Positions 1-8,198 of a DNA stretch of 63,404 nt are shown one piece after another. The DNA is from an uncultured Prevotella sp. (GTDB lineage Bacteria > Bacteroidota > Bacteroidia > Bacteroidales > Bacteroidaceae), in the NCBI GenBank assembly GCA_937907705.1, contig CALCVP010000039.1, positions 1 to 63,404 on the forward strand, in the 5' to 3' direction. Both the position numbers and the translations under genes were made by a program. Numbering within the stretch: the first letter of the stretch is position 1; every line of letters begins with the position of its first letter. Under the pieces are notes generated by a model that saw only the letters and a list, made by a program, of their open reading frames with translations, was not told the DNA's origin and searched no databases.

Positions 1-12
1 ATGTGATTTATT

Positions 13-43
13 TTTGTATTTCTCTCGGTTTGCACTACCTTTG
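13..43 (+). promoter_or_regulatory. Bacteroidota-type promoter of a gene-less transcript
   Basis: A -7 box TACCTTTG (36-43) follows a TTTG -33 box (13-16) with a 19-nt spacer, which fits the Bacteroidota sigma-70 pattern. Transcription would start near position 50 and run rightwards. No open frame with a plausible start lies downstream before the terminator at 204-239. Confidence 0.55.
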
Positions 44-49
44 CAGCAG

Positions 50-239
50 TTGAGTGTGTGTTTGCTTATCGTTGCTTATTTCCATATTTGCAGCACATTT
101 GCAACACGCTCACGCAAACGGCTTGTTTATAAGTGGTGTGCAATTCGAGGAGGTTAAGTAAGGTCAATAAATCCACAATAAGGAATAATAAAAGCTTTTA
201 AAGAAAGCCGTGCAACTCGTTGAGTTGTACGGCTTTTTC
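50..239 (+). ncRNA. Candidate small RNA of about 190 nt
   Basis: The stretch lies between a good promoter (13-43) and a good intrinsic terminator (204-239). It has no ATG-started frame of useful length. The 5' part can fold: the segment around 59-72 is partly complementary to 106-117 with G-U pairs and a small bulge. I do not recognise it as 6S, SRP, tmRNA or RNase P RNA: their hallmark motifs are absent. It could instead be a leader whose gene was lost, or the end of something starting before the window. The call rests on the promoter-terminator pair only. Confidence 0.35.
204..239 (+). terminator. Intrinsic terminator
   Basis: The arms 204-218 and 222-236 pair over 15 positions (one G-U pair) around a 3-nt loop and run into TTTTT at 234-238. 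It ends the candidate small RNA starting near 50. Confidence 0.7.
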
Positions 240-647
240 TGTTTTCCACCAATTCTAAATTAATTTGGTTAACTCAGAAAATAGACTATCAAACCGCATG
301 AATGGAAAAGCATATATCCTTGCCTCTGAGCAACATCCCTTGAAATAACGCTTACTCAACAGAACAGGCGAAAAGAAAGTGCAAGATTGCTTAAAAGTAT
401 TCCATCAAGTAATGAATATATATATACGATTTATTTTGAACACTTGCTTAAAGACTATTTACCTATTTTTTTATACAGTAAATGAAAAGCTACAAGACCC
501 ATTTCCAATAACGGTGCTATCAGCTTGCGAAAGCAGTGCTATTGGAATATAAAAGCATTGCAATCGGCAAGCGATTGCAATGCTTTCAAAAGGTGATTGC
601 ATTGAAGCTGGACATCAACCCTTACAGCAAACTCTGAAGCAGTAGGG
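240..647. other. Gene-free intergenic stretch with one repeat array
   Basis: 240-487 is AT-rich, with no open frame having gene-like composition and no recognisable RNA. 488-619 holds a 22-bp-period repeat array, listed separately. The minus-strand queE gene ends at 648. Confidence 0.6.
488..619. repeat. 22-bp-period palindromic array A (6 units)
   Basis: Unit cores start at 488, 510, 532, 554, 576 and 598, exactly 22 bp apart: AGCTACAAG, AACGGTGCT, AGCAGTGCT, AGCATTGCA, TGCAATGCT, TGCATTGAA. The units at 554 and 576 are reverse complements: 552-566 and 572-586 form a perfect 15-bp stem with a 5-nt loop. The array lies downstream of queE. Confidence 0.75.
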
Positions 648-1220
648 TTATCTTACATTAATCAACTTGTGTATCTGCAAAGACAGATGCCACTTAGGAT
701 GCTGCAAGCAGTAGTTGAAAGCATTCTGTATGGTCTGCGCATTAACAGCCGGGTCTGCCACATCACAAGGTTGCAGACTATAAACAGAGGCCTTCAACTT
801 ACCGTATTGGCTCATGTCTTGTGGCGGTGTCTGATACACTACCTTCAGTTCATCGATATGATGAAGCAGCACCGGACGGTATTTGGGCGAACATGTTATC
901 CAATCTATGTGGCAATTGGGGGGCAGAGGCTGGGTACCGTTGGTCTCTATCTGCACAAACTTGCCTTGCCCATGCAGCTTCTCCACCAGCGAAGAGGTAA
1001 GTTGCAGCATTGGTTCACCACCTGTAATCACTACATGATGAGTGGGATATTGACTTACTTTAGCTATGATTTCATCTTCGGTCATCTCGGTAAATGACTG
1101 GTGTTTGGTGTCGCAAAACACGCAAGCCAAGTTGCATCCAGAGAACCGGACAAACACTGCGGGAGTGCCGGCAAAGTGGCCTTCTCCCTGAATAGAATAA
1201 AAAATTTCGTTAATTCGCAT
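648..1220 (-). CDS. queE: 7-carboxy-7-deazaguanine synthase (radical SAM)
   Basis: QueE rearranges 6-carboxytetrahydropterin to 7-carboxy-7-deazaguanine, the third step of queuosine precursor synthesis in the cytoplasm. The N-terminus INEIFYSIQGEG is the family signature. The radical SAM cluster motif is CNLACVFC (CX3CX2C), followed by a TGGEP glycine-rich SAM-binding motif. The length of about 190 aa fits the short Bacteroidota form. I chose the start MRINEIF at 1220; an upstream in-frame ATG at 1247 would add nine residues with no family counterpart. It lies after queD (gap about 145 bp) and is the last gene of the yhhQ-queF-patatin-queD-queE series. The function is well supported by motifs and neighbours. 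Confidence 0.93.
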   Translation of the reverse strand: MRINEIFYSIQGEGHFAGTPAVFVRFSGCNLACVFCDTKHQSFTEMTEDEIIAKVSQYPTHHVVITGGEPMLQLTSSLVEKLHGQGKFVQIETNGTQPLPPNCHIDWITCSPKYRPVLLHHIDELKVVYQTPPQDMSQYGKLKASVYSLQPCDVADPAVNAQTIQNAFNYCLQHPKWHLSLQIHKLINVR

Positions 1221-1365
1221 GGTTGTTATATCATTAACCGTATCCAAGTAGGAGTCCGGAATAAAGTGTATATGCGGACGCCTCTATTTATCATTTGACT
1301 GTCAACTTACTGAAAGAGTTTAAAAATACGTAAGTTTTATGCCTCAAAACATACCATGAGCCGCA

Positions 1366-1710
1366 CTACTGCTCAGCCTCATCGGCTACATAAGTAACGG
1401 TATTGTTGGAGCTTTCTTCCACTTCTACCTTATAGCATTCCGGTATTTGCTCGCACACCCAGCGTGCTATGTTCTCAGCAGTAGGATTAAAGGGCAGCAA
1501 CTCATTGAAGTTGCCATGGTCAAGATAGTCGTGTATTTTTTGTTTTATGTGTGTAAAGTCGACCACCATGCCCACTTCGTTGAGTTCCCGTGCCTTGCAG
1601 TGAACAGTAATGATCCAGTTATGGCCGTGCATACGGGTGCACTTGCTCTCATAGGGCAGGTTTAAATGGTGGCAACCTGCCACTTCCATTTTCTTGGTTA
1701 CGTAAAACAT
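1366..1710 (-). CDS. queD: 6-carboxytetrahydropterin synthase
   Basis: QueD converts dihydroneopterin triphosphate to 6-carboxy-5,6,7,8-tetrahydropterin, feeding QueE. The zinc ligands are His15 (or 14) near the N-terminus and the HGH pair at residues 28-30. Cys24, in ESKCTRMHGH, fits the catalytic nucleophile of the family. At 114 aa it is a normal single T-fold subunit. It starts 34 bp after the patatin-like gene and precedes queE, so co-transcription from the yhhQ promoter is likely. The alternative of a eukaryote-type pyruvoyltetrahydropterin synthase is unlikely because of the que context. Confidence 0.93.
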   Translation of the reverse strand: MFYVTKKMEVAGCHHLNLPYESKCTRMHGHNWIITVHCKARELNEVGMVVDFTHIKQKIHDYLDHGNFNELLPFNPTAENIARWVCEQIPECYKVEVEESSNNTVTYVADEAEQ

Positions 1711-1744
1711 ATATGCAGTTTTTTATTGTTATATACTGGAAAAG

Positions 1745-3967
1745 CTAAAATATAAAGCCCAAATTTATATAGAAATAGGGCTGATGTGTATGGCTGGAAT
1801 AACCTAAAGTAGCCCCTAACGGGCCAAACATGCTGTTGTAGCTATACCCCAATTCGGCACCTATCATAGGACCATGCTTGAGCAAGTGGCGCAAGTCTGG
1901 GCTTGCCTGTGCCAAGGCTGCACGGCCTATTACATAGTTGTTGTCCATAATACGCTGTTGCAGACGAAGCAGACAAGCCACAAACTTGTTGCCTACAAGC
2001 TCCATATTGCCTATGCCTGCAAAGGGCAATTGCTGCGCTATATAGTGTCCTGCAAAGAGCCCTCCGACAGCATTTTGCACGATAAGAGGTATGCGCTGTC
2101 CAAAAAGCAGGCGACCATACAGCTGAGGCTGGAACACCAATCGCGGGTTAAGGGCAAACGACATGCGCCAGAGTGCATTGACAGCACTGATGCCTGTGTG
2201 GCTTTTCCAGCCGATAAAGTCATCAGTAAGATAGCTGTATGCCGCGGTAAAATAGGCGCCACGAGTGGTAAAGAACCACTTGTCTTCCGAGTCATACTGC
2301 AAAGTAAAATGATAGCTATACTGGTGTAGATTATCTAAAGGCTCATTGCGGTCCACGCCCCGGAGCACATCATGAAAGTCGAAGAAGTCGGCCCGCATGT
2401 CTATGTCTATACTTACATTCTTGAAGTTGGCTCTGCCCACCAGCAACTTTAACTGGTGCTGGTTATAGATAAAGTTGTATCTGCGACTGCCATGCTCATA
2501 TACATTGGTATCATCGTGGCGAAACGTGTAGGTAAGCCCCATCTTGCCCCAATGCTGCGGACTGGCTTTAGCATCTATTTGCGCCATCATGCGCTTGCCC
2601 AGACGCCCTGTCAGTTCCAAGGTTATAGGCATGGCGGTATTCAGTTGGTGCTCCACGTTGGCCTGCATGGCAACCATTTCTTCGGTATCAAAGCGCATTG
2701 CCAAGTTTACTCTGCTCTGTCTTTTGTCTTTAGCCACTATCTTCAGCACGCTTTTTGCCGACTGGCGGGTCAAGCTAAAAGTCACTCCTGTGTACATGTA
2801 ATCATTGGTAAGGGCTGTTACAGCCTGCTCTATACGGTTAACAGGCAAGCTATCGGCAGCATGCAAGCGGTATTTCTGCCTGATGTATTTGCTCTCTTCC
2901 CTGCCTATGTGTTCAAATGCAATGCTGTCTACCCTCACCCACTGCGGCTCCTGCGTAGGCACTTTGGCATGGCGATAGGCTGTGGCAACAATTGTATCAA
3001 TGCCTAAACGTTGGCGCAAAGCCATCAGTTGTGGCCACTGCTGCATGGCAGCTTGCTCGCCTCTGCGTATCAGTGTGTCAACAGCTTGGCGCGTAAAGCT
3101 GGCAGAAGAGTAGCCCTTGACATTTACCTTGACAGGGATATCAGTCATGCTCCAATTGTCTTGAAACTTGTTTTTGCAGTTAATGTCTACTATCTGCAAC
3201 AGTATATCTGCTGCACTGTTCAGCTCGTCGGCCGTGCGTTCATCGCTCATTACCGACACGCCGATAATAACATCGGCTCCCATTTGGCGTGCTATATCGG
3301 CAGGATAATTGTTGCGCAGACCTCCATCCACCAGTACCATGCTATCTTTCCTTACTGGAGCAAACACGCCTGGTATGGCCATGCTGGCGCGCATAGCCGT
3401 AGACAGGTAGCCACTGTGAAACACATACTCGGTATTGGTAACAATATCTGTGGCCACACAGGCAAATGGAACAGGCAGCTTGCCAAAGTCTATGGAGTCG
3501 TGATACCCCATGGTAAGCCTTGAAAACAGTTTGGAAAGATTGGTTCCTACTATCAATCCGCCAGACTTCAAGGGCTTATGGGGCGTAAAAGCCAATGGAC
3601 GGCTCAGAAGATAGGTGCGCTGATGCGCCCGCTCTTCAAGGCTCTGCCCGTAAGACTGCACGCGATCTGACAGCAGCAGGTTCCAGTCTTGGTGGCGCAC
3701 CAACGAGTCGAGAGTGGTGGCATCGTAACCTATTGCATACAGTCCGCCCACCAATGCTCCCATAGAAGTGCCCGTAACAATGTCAACGGGAATTCCTGCC
3801 CGCTCCAGAACCTTGAGCACTCCCACATGAGCTGTGCCCTTGGCACCACCGCCACTGAGCACTACCGCCACTCGCGGACGATGAGTGCCGACAGAGAAAG
3901 CAGGTGCTGCAAGGCTCCACAACAGAGCGATACAAGCAGCTATTACATATCGTGCGGCATGTTTCAT
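1745..3967 (-). CDS. Patatin-like phospholipase with C-terminal outer-membrane barrel (type Vd-like)
   Basis: The start at 3967 gives a signal peptide (MKHAARYVIAACIALLWSLA). The patatin domain follows, with the oxyanion motif GGGAKG, nucleophile motif GTSMG and catalytic Asp in VDGG. After roughly residue 320 comes a POTRA-like segment, then a region rich in alternating hydrophobic strands ending in aromatic-terminated FYINLGFIF, as expected of a BamA/TpsB-type beta-barrel. This layout matches the RssA/PlpD family, where the barrel places the lipase outside the outer membrane. The gene sits 15 bp after queF and 34 bp before queD, so it is embedded in the queuosine operon with no obvious functional link. 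Substrate unknown; esterase or phospholipase A activity is inferred. Confidence 0.85.
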   Translation of the reverse strand: MKHAARYVIAACIALLWSLAAPAFSVGTHRPRVAVVLSGGGAKGTAHVGVLKVLERAGIPVDIVTGTSMGALVGGLYAIGYDATTLDSLVRHQDWNLLLSDRVQSYGQSLEERAHQRTYLLSRPLAFTPHKPLKSGGLIVGTNLSKLFSRLTMGYHDSIDFGKLPVPFACVATDIVTNTEYVFHSGYLSTAMRASMAIPGVFAPVRKDSMVLVDGGLRNNYPADIARQMGADVIIGVSVMSDERTADELNSAADILLQIVDINCKNKFQDNWSMTDIPVKVNVKGYSSASFTRQAVDTLIRRGEQAAMQQWPQLMALRQRLGIDTIVATAYRHAKVPTQEPQWVRVDSIAFEHIGREESKYIRQKYRLHAADSLPVNRIEQAVTALTNDYMYTGVTFSLTRQSAKSVLKIVAKDKRQSRVNLAMRFDTEEMVAMQANVEHQLNTAMPITLELTGRLGKRMMAQIDAKASPQHWGKMGLTYTFRHDDTNVYEHGSRRYNFIYNQHQLKLLVGRANFKNVSIDIDMRADFFDFHDVLRGVDRNEPLDNLHQYSYHFTLQYDSEDKWFFTTRGAYFTAAYSYLTDDFIGWKSHTGISAVNALWRMSFALNPRLVFQPQLYGRLLFGQRIPLIVQNAVGGLFAGHYIAQQLPFAGIGNMELVGNKFVACLLRLQQRIMDNNYVIGRAALAQASPDLRHLLKHGPMIGAELGYSYNSMFGPLGATLGYSSHTHQPYFYINLGFIF

Positions 3968-4009
3968 AAGAGTTTTGGCATAAAGAAACGGCAAGCGGTA
4001 AGCAGCCTG

Positions 4010-4483
4010 TCAGGCGTTCAAGTCATGATTGAAGAAGCGGTGCTCAGCCAACTTCTCATACTTGGTGCCCGGCATACCATAGTTGGCATAAGGATAAATG
4101 CTGATGCCTCCACGGGGCGTAAAGATGCCTGTAACCTCTATATACTTAGGTTGCATCAGCTTTACAAGGTCTTTCATAATGATGTTTACACAGTCTTCAT
4201 GAAAGTCGCCATGGTTTCTGAAGCTAAAGAGATACAGCTTTAAGCTCTTGCTCTCTACCATACGCTCTGCCGGTATATACTGTATGCGTATTTCGGCAAA
4301 GTCGGGCTGACCTGTAATAGGACAGAGAGAGGTAAACTCCGGGCAGTTAAAGCGCACCCAATAGTCATTGTCAGGATGCTTGTTGACAAATGTTTCAAGC
4401 ACCTCCGGTGCATAATCCATACTGTATCTGGTCTTTGCTCCCAATAATTTCAGACCTTCGTCTTTTCTGTTTTCGCTGTTCAT
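4010..4483 (-). CDS. queF: NADPH-dependent 7-cyano-7-deazaguanine reductase
   Basis: QueF reduces the nitrile preQ0 to the amine preQ1, using NADPH, through a thioimide on a conserved cysteine. Cys54 in FTSLCPITGQPDFA and Asp61 match the catalytic pair of the short, unimodular (YkvM-type) enzymes. The motif ESKSLKLYLFSFRNHG is the substrate and cofactor signature. The start at 4483 (MNSENRK) gives 157 aa, the usual length; a longer frame upstream is not conserved-looking. It follows yhhQ after a 190-bp gap that contains a hairpin but no queC, and precedes the patatin gene by 15 bp. Confidence 0.93.
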   Translation of the reverse strand: MNSENRKDEGLKLLGAKTRYSMDYAPEVLETFVNKHPDNDYWVRFNCPEFTSLCPITGQPDFAEIRIQYIPAERMVESKSLKLYLFSFRNHGDFHEDCVNIIMKDLVKLMQPKYIEVTGIFTPRGGISIYPYANYGMPGTKYEKLAEHRFFNHDLNA

Positions 4484-4626
4484 TGTATTGTATTTGTTTG
4501 TCGGTGAATCATGACTGCTATGCTCCATGCCTTCAACAAAGCCCATATAGCCATGCTTAATCACAATAAAAAAAGAAACAATAAGTAGTATCTTTAGGCA
4601 AGCAAGTGTCTTAGGCAGGCAGATAC

Positions 4627-4666
4627 GGCACCCTTTTGCCTATTCATACCCAGCAAAAGGGTTGCC
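4627..4666 (-). promoter_or_regulatory. Intercistronic hairpin between yhhQ and queF
   Basis: The arms 4627-4639 and 4653-4666 pair over 13 bp with one bulged base, directly after the yhhQ stop codon. There is no T-run, so it is more likely an attenuator or mRNA-processing and stability element than a strong terminator. Its place matches the position where queC sits in related operons. Confidence 0.35.
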
Positions 4667-4672
4667 CTATAC

Positions 4673-5362
4673 CTAAAGATTAAGAATCTTGAGCACATTA
4701 TAGTCTACCCCATTGTCGTAGACATCGGTTCCTTCATAACGCTTTGTCTTGTTCACTATTTTAATAGTAATGGGCAAAACGATAATCTCATACACTGTCT
4801 TCAGCAGTATCTGAGAGCCTATCAGCCAGGGTAGTTCTGAAGTAGGCACCACGCCTCCCAATGCCAGAGGAAAGAAGATAACTGAATCGGCAGCCTCGCC
4901 AAACACCGTACTCAAAACCGCACGGAGCGAGAAATTCTTGCCTCCAGAGCTTATCTTCATGCGACTCATCACATAAGCATTGATAAACGAGCCTACCAAG
5001 AATGCCAAAAAAGAGGCCGCTGCTATACGAGGTGCCAAGCCAAACACAGCATGAAAACCTGCATCATTATGCCAATAGGGTGCTCCTGGCACAGCATCGG
5101 CCAATGCACCGAACATGACAAAGAGGAAATTCATGGCAAAACCCAACCAGATAAGCAAGCGAGCCTTGCGATAGCCCCAAACCTCACACACACAATCATT
5201 GATGATGTAAGATACCGGAAAGACCAGCAAGCCACCTGTTATACTGATAGGACCTAACGCTATTTGCTTTGTTTCCAACACGTTTGCAGTAATCAAGCAA
5301 ACGCAAAAGAGTATGCTGAAAAGCATAAACAGCACACTCACCTGTTGTTTATTACTCGTCAT
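4673..5362 (-). CDS. yhhQ: Queuosine precursor transporter (YhhQ/VUT family)
   Basis: A 229-aa integral membrane protein with about six hydrophobic segments. Family hallmarks are the N-terminal region around ALGPISITGGLLVFPVSYIINDCVCEVWGYRKAR and a second conserved block around SLRAVLSTVFGEAADSVIFFP. YhhQ proteins import preQ0 or preQ1 across the cytoplasmic membrane. Here the gene heads the que operon, has its own promoter (5415-5445), and is preceded by a probable preQ1-I riboswitch ending a few bases before the ATG. Both support a role in precursor uptake under feedback control by preQ1. Confidence 0.9.
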   Translation of the reverse strand: MTSNKQQVSVLFMLFSILFCVCLITANVLETKQIALGPISITGGLLVFPVSYIINDCVCEVWGYRKARLLIWLGFAMNFLFVMFGALADAVPGAPYWHNDAGFHAVFGLAPRIAAASFLAFLVGSFINAYVMSRMKISSGGKNFSLRAVLSTVFGEAADSVIFFPLALGGVVPTSELPWLIGSQILLKTVYEIIVLPITIKIVNKTKRYEGTDVYDNGVDYNVLKILNL

Positions 5363-5365
5363 AAA

Positions 5366-5400
5366 TCTTGTTTTTTAAGAGGTTTACCAAGCACTCTGTA
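5366..5400 (-). promoter_or_regulatory. Probable preQ1-I riboswitch before yhhQ
   Basis: Read on the minus strand, the yhhQ leader contains AGAG (5397-5394), then TGC, TTGG and TAAA, then CCTCT (5382-5378), the A-rich run TAAAAAA (to 5371) and CAAG (5370-5367), six bases before the ATG. AGAG pairs with CTCT to give P1. CTTG or TTG in the loop pairs with CAAG or CAA in the tail to give P2 of an H-type pseudoknot. The C just before P2 is where class I elements hold preQ1, and the A-rich tail is the class hallmark. The gene downstream is a known target type. Ligand binding would occlude the A-rich start region, so translational repression is inferred. Confidence 0.72.
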
Positions 5401-5414
5401 GTAAAATATGCGTG

Positions 5415-5445
5415 CAAAATTACGCATTTATCACATAATAAGCAA
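5415..5445 (-). promoter_or_regulatory. Promoter of the yhhQ-que operon
   Basis: On the minus strand the -7 box is TAATTTTG (plus-strand 5415-5422) and the -33 box TTG (5443-5445), with a 20-nt spacer. The predicted start near 5408 lies just upstream of the riboswitch-like leader. Confidence 0.6.
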
Positions 5446-5482
5446 GTCAAGAGGGGGCTTTTTCACTGTTTTTGCGTATTTT

Positions 5483-5548
5483 TGCAATGCTTTTGGCGTG
5501 CAATAGCTATGCAATCGGATACTGATAGCTATGCAACGGCCCCATAAA
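5483..5548. repeat. 22-bp-period palindromic array B (3 units)
   Basis: Cores start at 5483 (TGCAATGCT), 5505 (AGCTATGCA) and 5527 (AGCTATGCA), exactly 22 bp apart; a weak fourth unit may begin at 5549 (AGCCACTGA). It lies in the divergent space between yhhQ and the thioesterase gene. Confidence 0.65.
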
Positions 5549-5595
5549 AGCCACTGACAACACTTATTGTATCACTCTTATCAATATTCAGAAAC

Positions 5596-5967
5596 ATGAT
5601 GGAACCAGGACTTACCCATACCAGTCAAACCACCGTATCACAACAAAATACAGCCATCAGCCTTGGATCTGGCGACATACCTGTATTGGCTACGCCTGCC
5701 ATGTTGGCACTAATGGAAAACGCTGCCATGTTAGCGGTGGCACCACAACTGCCTGAAGGCAGCACCACCGTGGGTGGACAGATTGCCTCTTCGCACCTGA
5801 AGCCATCGCCTATAGGAGCTACCGTTACTGCCACTGCTACGCTGGAGAAGGTAGACGGGCGCAAACTCTACTTTAAAGTGGCAGCACATCAAGGCGACAC
5901 TGTTATCGGAGAGGGCACGCACCTCAGATTTGTCGTTGACAGAGAGTGTTTTCTTTCCAAATTGTAA
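5596..5967 (+). CDS. FlK-like hotdog-fold thioesterase family protein
   Basis: A 123-aa cytosolic protein of the hotdog superfamily, like the fluoroacetyl-CoA thioesterase FlK group. Visible family features are TPAMLALMENAA (an acidic residue on the central helix), ASSHLKPSPIGATV with the conserved His, and a C-terminal strand GEGTHLRFVVD. Such proteins hydrolyse acyl-CoA or act as housekeeping thioesterases; the natural substrate here is unknown. The gene stands alone, divergent from yhhQ, and ends at a strong convergent terminator shared with mutL. The start could equally be the second Met at 5599. Confidence 0.8.
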   Translation: MMEPGLTHTSQTTVSQQNTAISLGSGDIPVLATPAMLALMENAAMLAVAPQLPEGSTTVGGQIASSHLKPSPIGATVTATATLEKVDGRKLYFKVAAHQGDTVIGEGTHLRFVVDRECFLSKL

Positions 5968-6051
5968 GAAGCACTTGGCAAAACTCATAATGTGGCTTCT
6001 CATGACCGCTATGACGGCTTTGGATGACGAGAGGTACACTTTATAACGTAG

Positions 6052-6101
6052 AAAGTCCTGACAGCAAGAATTATTTTAGCATCTTGCTGTCAGGACTTTT
6101 T
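6052..6101. terminator. Convergent intrinsic terminator (thioesterase / mutL)
   Basis: A perfect 18-bp stem (6052-6069 with 6082-6099) around a 12-nt loop is followed by TTTTT at 6097-6101. It ends the plus-strand thioesterase gene and lies just past the mutL stop on the other strand. Confidence 0.8.
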
Positions 6102-6140
6102 GTATTTATGCTTCACCCATTGAAGCCTTTCATAAAGGCA

Positions 6141-7997
6141 TCAGGCAAACAAATGGTCTATATCTTGCTGCTTCATGATGCTGATAATAAGCTTCCCGTC
6201 AGGAGCATAATTTACATTTGAGCATGCCAACAGCTCGTTAACAAGATTCTCCATCTCTGCATTGCTGAGCACCTGGCCATAAGGTATGGCAGCACTCTTG
6301 GCCATCTGCAAAGCTATCTTGTGGTGTATATCGGCACCAACAGCCCGGTTGCCATCCGCAGAATCGTCAATAATATTTTTCAGCAATATGGAAATATTGA
6401 CGCCTTCAAGACCTGCCGGCACCCCATTGACAGAGTAACTGCCACTGCCAAGAGACGTAATCTCAAAGCCAAGGCCATGCAACTGTTCCATCATCTGCTC
6501 CAACGTTGTAGCTTCATTGGGCGAGAACTGCAACAATTCGGGGAAAAGCATCTTCTGGGAAACACCCGTATGACCCGACATCTGAGCTAAATAGCGCTCA
6601 TAAAGCACACGCTCATGAGCCCTGAACTGGTCGATAAACATCAGCCCCGACTTTACTGCAGTAAGGATATATTTGCCTTTATACTGGTAGTGGGCAGGCG
6701 ACTTTTCTTCTGCTACCTCCGGTATTGCTGTATCACTGGCCTTGCTTGTAAAAATAGTTGGCTCCTCAGCAGCAGGTTCTTCGGGCATAAAGGTCTGCTC
6801 AACGGGAGCTGATTGCACCCCCGCATACAGGCTTTCCCACGAGTCTGGCGATGCTGTCTTAGGAACAGAAGGTCGTGGGGCTGGTTCATTAAAGGGATTG
6901 TAACTGGGATTAAACTCCACTTTTGGGGCCTCGCTAAATGATGCCGAAGCGTCAAATACAGGAATATCAGGCTTGCCCTCGGTATCAAAATCAATGGAAG
7001 GCACATCATTGAACCTGCCTATCGAGTCTTTAACAGCTGCCATAAGGATTTGCCAAATGGTCTGTTCGTTCTCAAACTTTATCTCTGTTTTTGTGGGATG
7101 GATGTTTACATCTATATCTTCAGGATTGACATCAAAGTAAATAAAGTAAGGCACTTGCTCGCCTAAAGGTATCAATCGCTCAAAAGCAGCCAGTACAGCT
7201 TTATGAAAATAAGGATGCTTCATATAGCGGCCATTCACAAAGAAGTACTGATGTGGTGTCTTCTTGCGTGCCGATTCGGGCTTGCCTACAAAGCCTTTGA
7301 GCTTGCATACAGAGGTTTCAACGCCTACGGGCAGCAAATCATGATTAAGGCGCTTGCCAAATACATCAACAATACGTTGCCTTAGACTGCCCTTCTTGAG
7401 GTTAAACATCTCTACACCATTGCTGTGAAAGGTGAAATTAATGTTGGGATAGACCAATACGATGCGCTCAAACGCAGAAAGGATATTGTTGAGTTCAGTG
7501 GAATTTGACTTGAGAAACTTGCGCCGGGCAGGCACATTGAAGAATAAATTCTCTACCATAAAGTTGCTGCCCACAGGGCAAGATACCGGCTCCTGAGCCG
7601 TAATCTTAGAACCCGCCAACGATATTTGGGTGCCGATATCATCGGTAGCAGTACGCGTTTTCAGTTCTACCTGCGCCACAGCAGCTATAGAAGCCAGTGC
7701 CTCTCCACGGAAACCCATTGTGTGAAGTTCAAAAAGGTCACTGGCATTGCGTATCTTTGAGGTGGCATGCCGTTCGAAAGAAAGGCGTGCATCGGTCTCA
7801 GACATGCCCTTTCCATTGTCTATTACTTGAATAGAAGTGCGGCCTGCATCTACCACCAGCACGTTAATGGTAGTGGCATCAGCATCCACAGAGTTTTCTA
7901 CAAGCTCCTTAATGACAGACGCGGGGCGCTGTATCACCTCGCCAGCCGCTATCTGATTGGCCACTGAATCTGGCAACAGTTGTATTACATCACTCAT
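6141..7997 (-). CDS. mutL: DNA mismatch repair protein MutL
   Basis: MutL couples mismatch recognition by MutS to strand excision. The N-terminal GHKL ATPase has ELVENSVDADAT (motif I), DNGKGM (motif II) and the FRGEALASIAAV region (motif III). A transducer domain follows to about residue 330, then an acidic, proline-rich linker (about 350-430) and a C-terminal dimerisation domain. The segment usually reading DQHA..E in endonuclease-type MutL reads DQFRAHER here, so a metal-binding His is replaced by Phe; nicking activity is uncertain. At 618 aa the length is normal. It is the last gene of the guaB-to-mutL series. Confidence 0.97.
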   Translation of the reverse strand: MSDVIQLLPDSVANQIAAGEVIQRPASVIKELVENSVDADATTINVLVVDAGRTSIQVIDNGKGMSETDARLSFERHATSKIRNASDLFELHTMGFRGEALASIAAVAQVELKTRTATDDIGTQISLAGSKITAQEPVSCPVGSNFMVENLFFNVPARRKFLKSNSTELNNILSAFERIVLVYPNINFTFHSNGVEMFNLKKGSLRQRIVDVFGKRLNHDLLPVGVETSVCKLKGFVGKPESARKKTPHQYFFVNGRYMKHPYFHKAVLAAFERLIPLGEQVPYFIYFDVNPEDIDVNIHPTKTEIKFENEQTIWQILMAAVKDSIGRFNDVPSIDFDTEGKPDIPVFDASASFSEAPKVEFNPSYNPFNEPAPRPSVPKTASPDSWESLYAGVQSAPVEQTFMPEEPAAEEPTIFTSKASDTAIPEVAEEKSPAHYQYKGKYILTAVKSGLMFIDQFRAHERVLYERYLAQMSGHTGVSQKMLFPELLQFSPNEATTLEQMMEQLHGLGFEITSLGSGSYSVNGVPAGLEGVNISILLKNIIDDSADGNRAVGADIHHKIALQMAKSAAIPYGQVLSNAEMENLVNELLACSNVNYAPDGKLIISIMKQQDIDHLFA

Positions 7998-8055
7998 AAT
8001 CCGATTTTATAAGTTAGCTTCTTGTTTTTCAATTAACAGGTATTCTATGCCCCAC

Positions 8056-8187
8056 TGCAATGCTTTCAATCATTACATGAGGTGTTTGTATCGTTCAGTT
8101 GCATGACAATTGCTGTATACGGCACCGCATTGACAATCGCTACACAATGACATTGCACCACAAAAACAATGCCTATATCATGCAAAA
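8056..8187. repeat. 22-bp-period array C (degenerate, about 6 units)
   Basis: Cores in strict 22-bp phase at 8056 (TGCAATGCT), 8078 (TGAGGTGTT), 8100 (TGCATGACA), 8122 (GGCACCGCA), 8144 (ACAATGACA) and 8166 (ACAATGCCT). Identity to the consensus is low but the period is kept. It lies between mutL and the small membrane protein gene. Confidence 0.45.
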
Positions 8188-8198
8188 GCAACAATATC

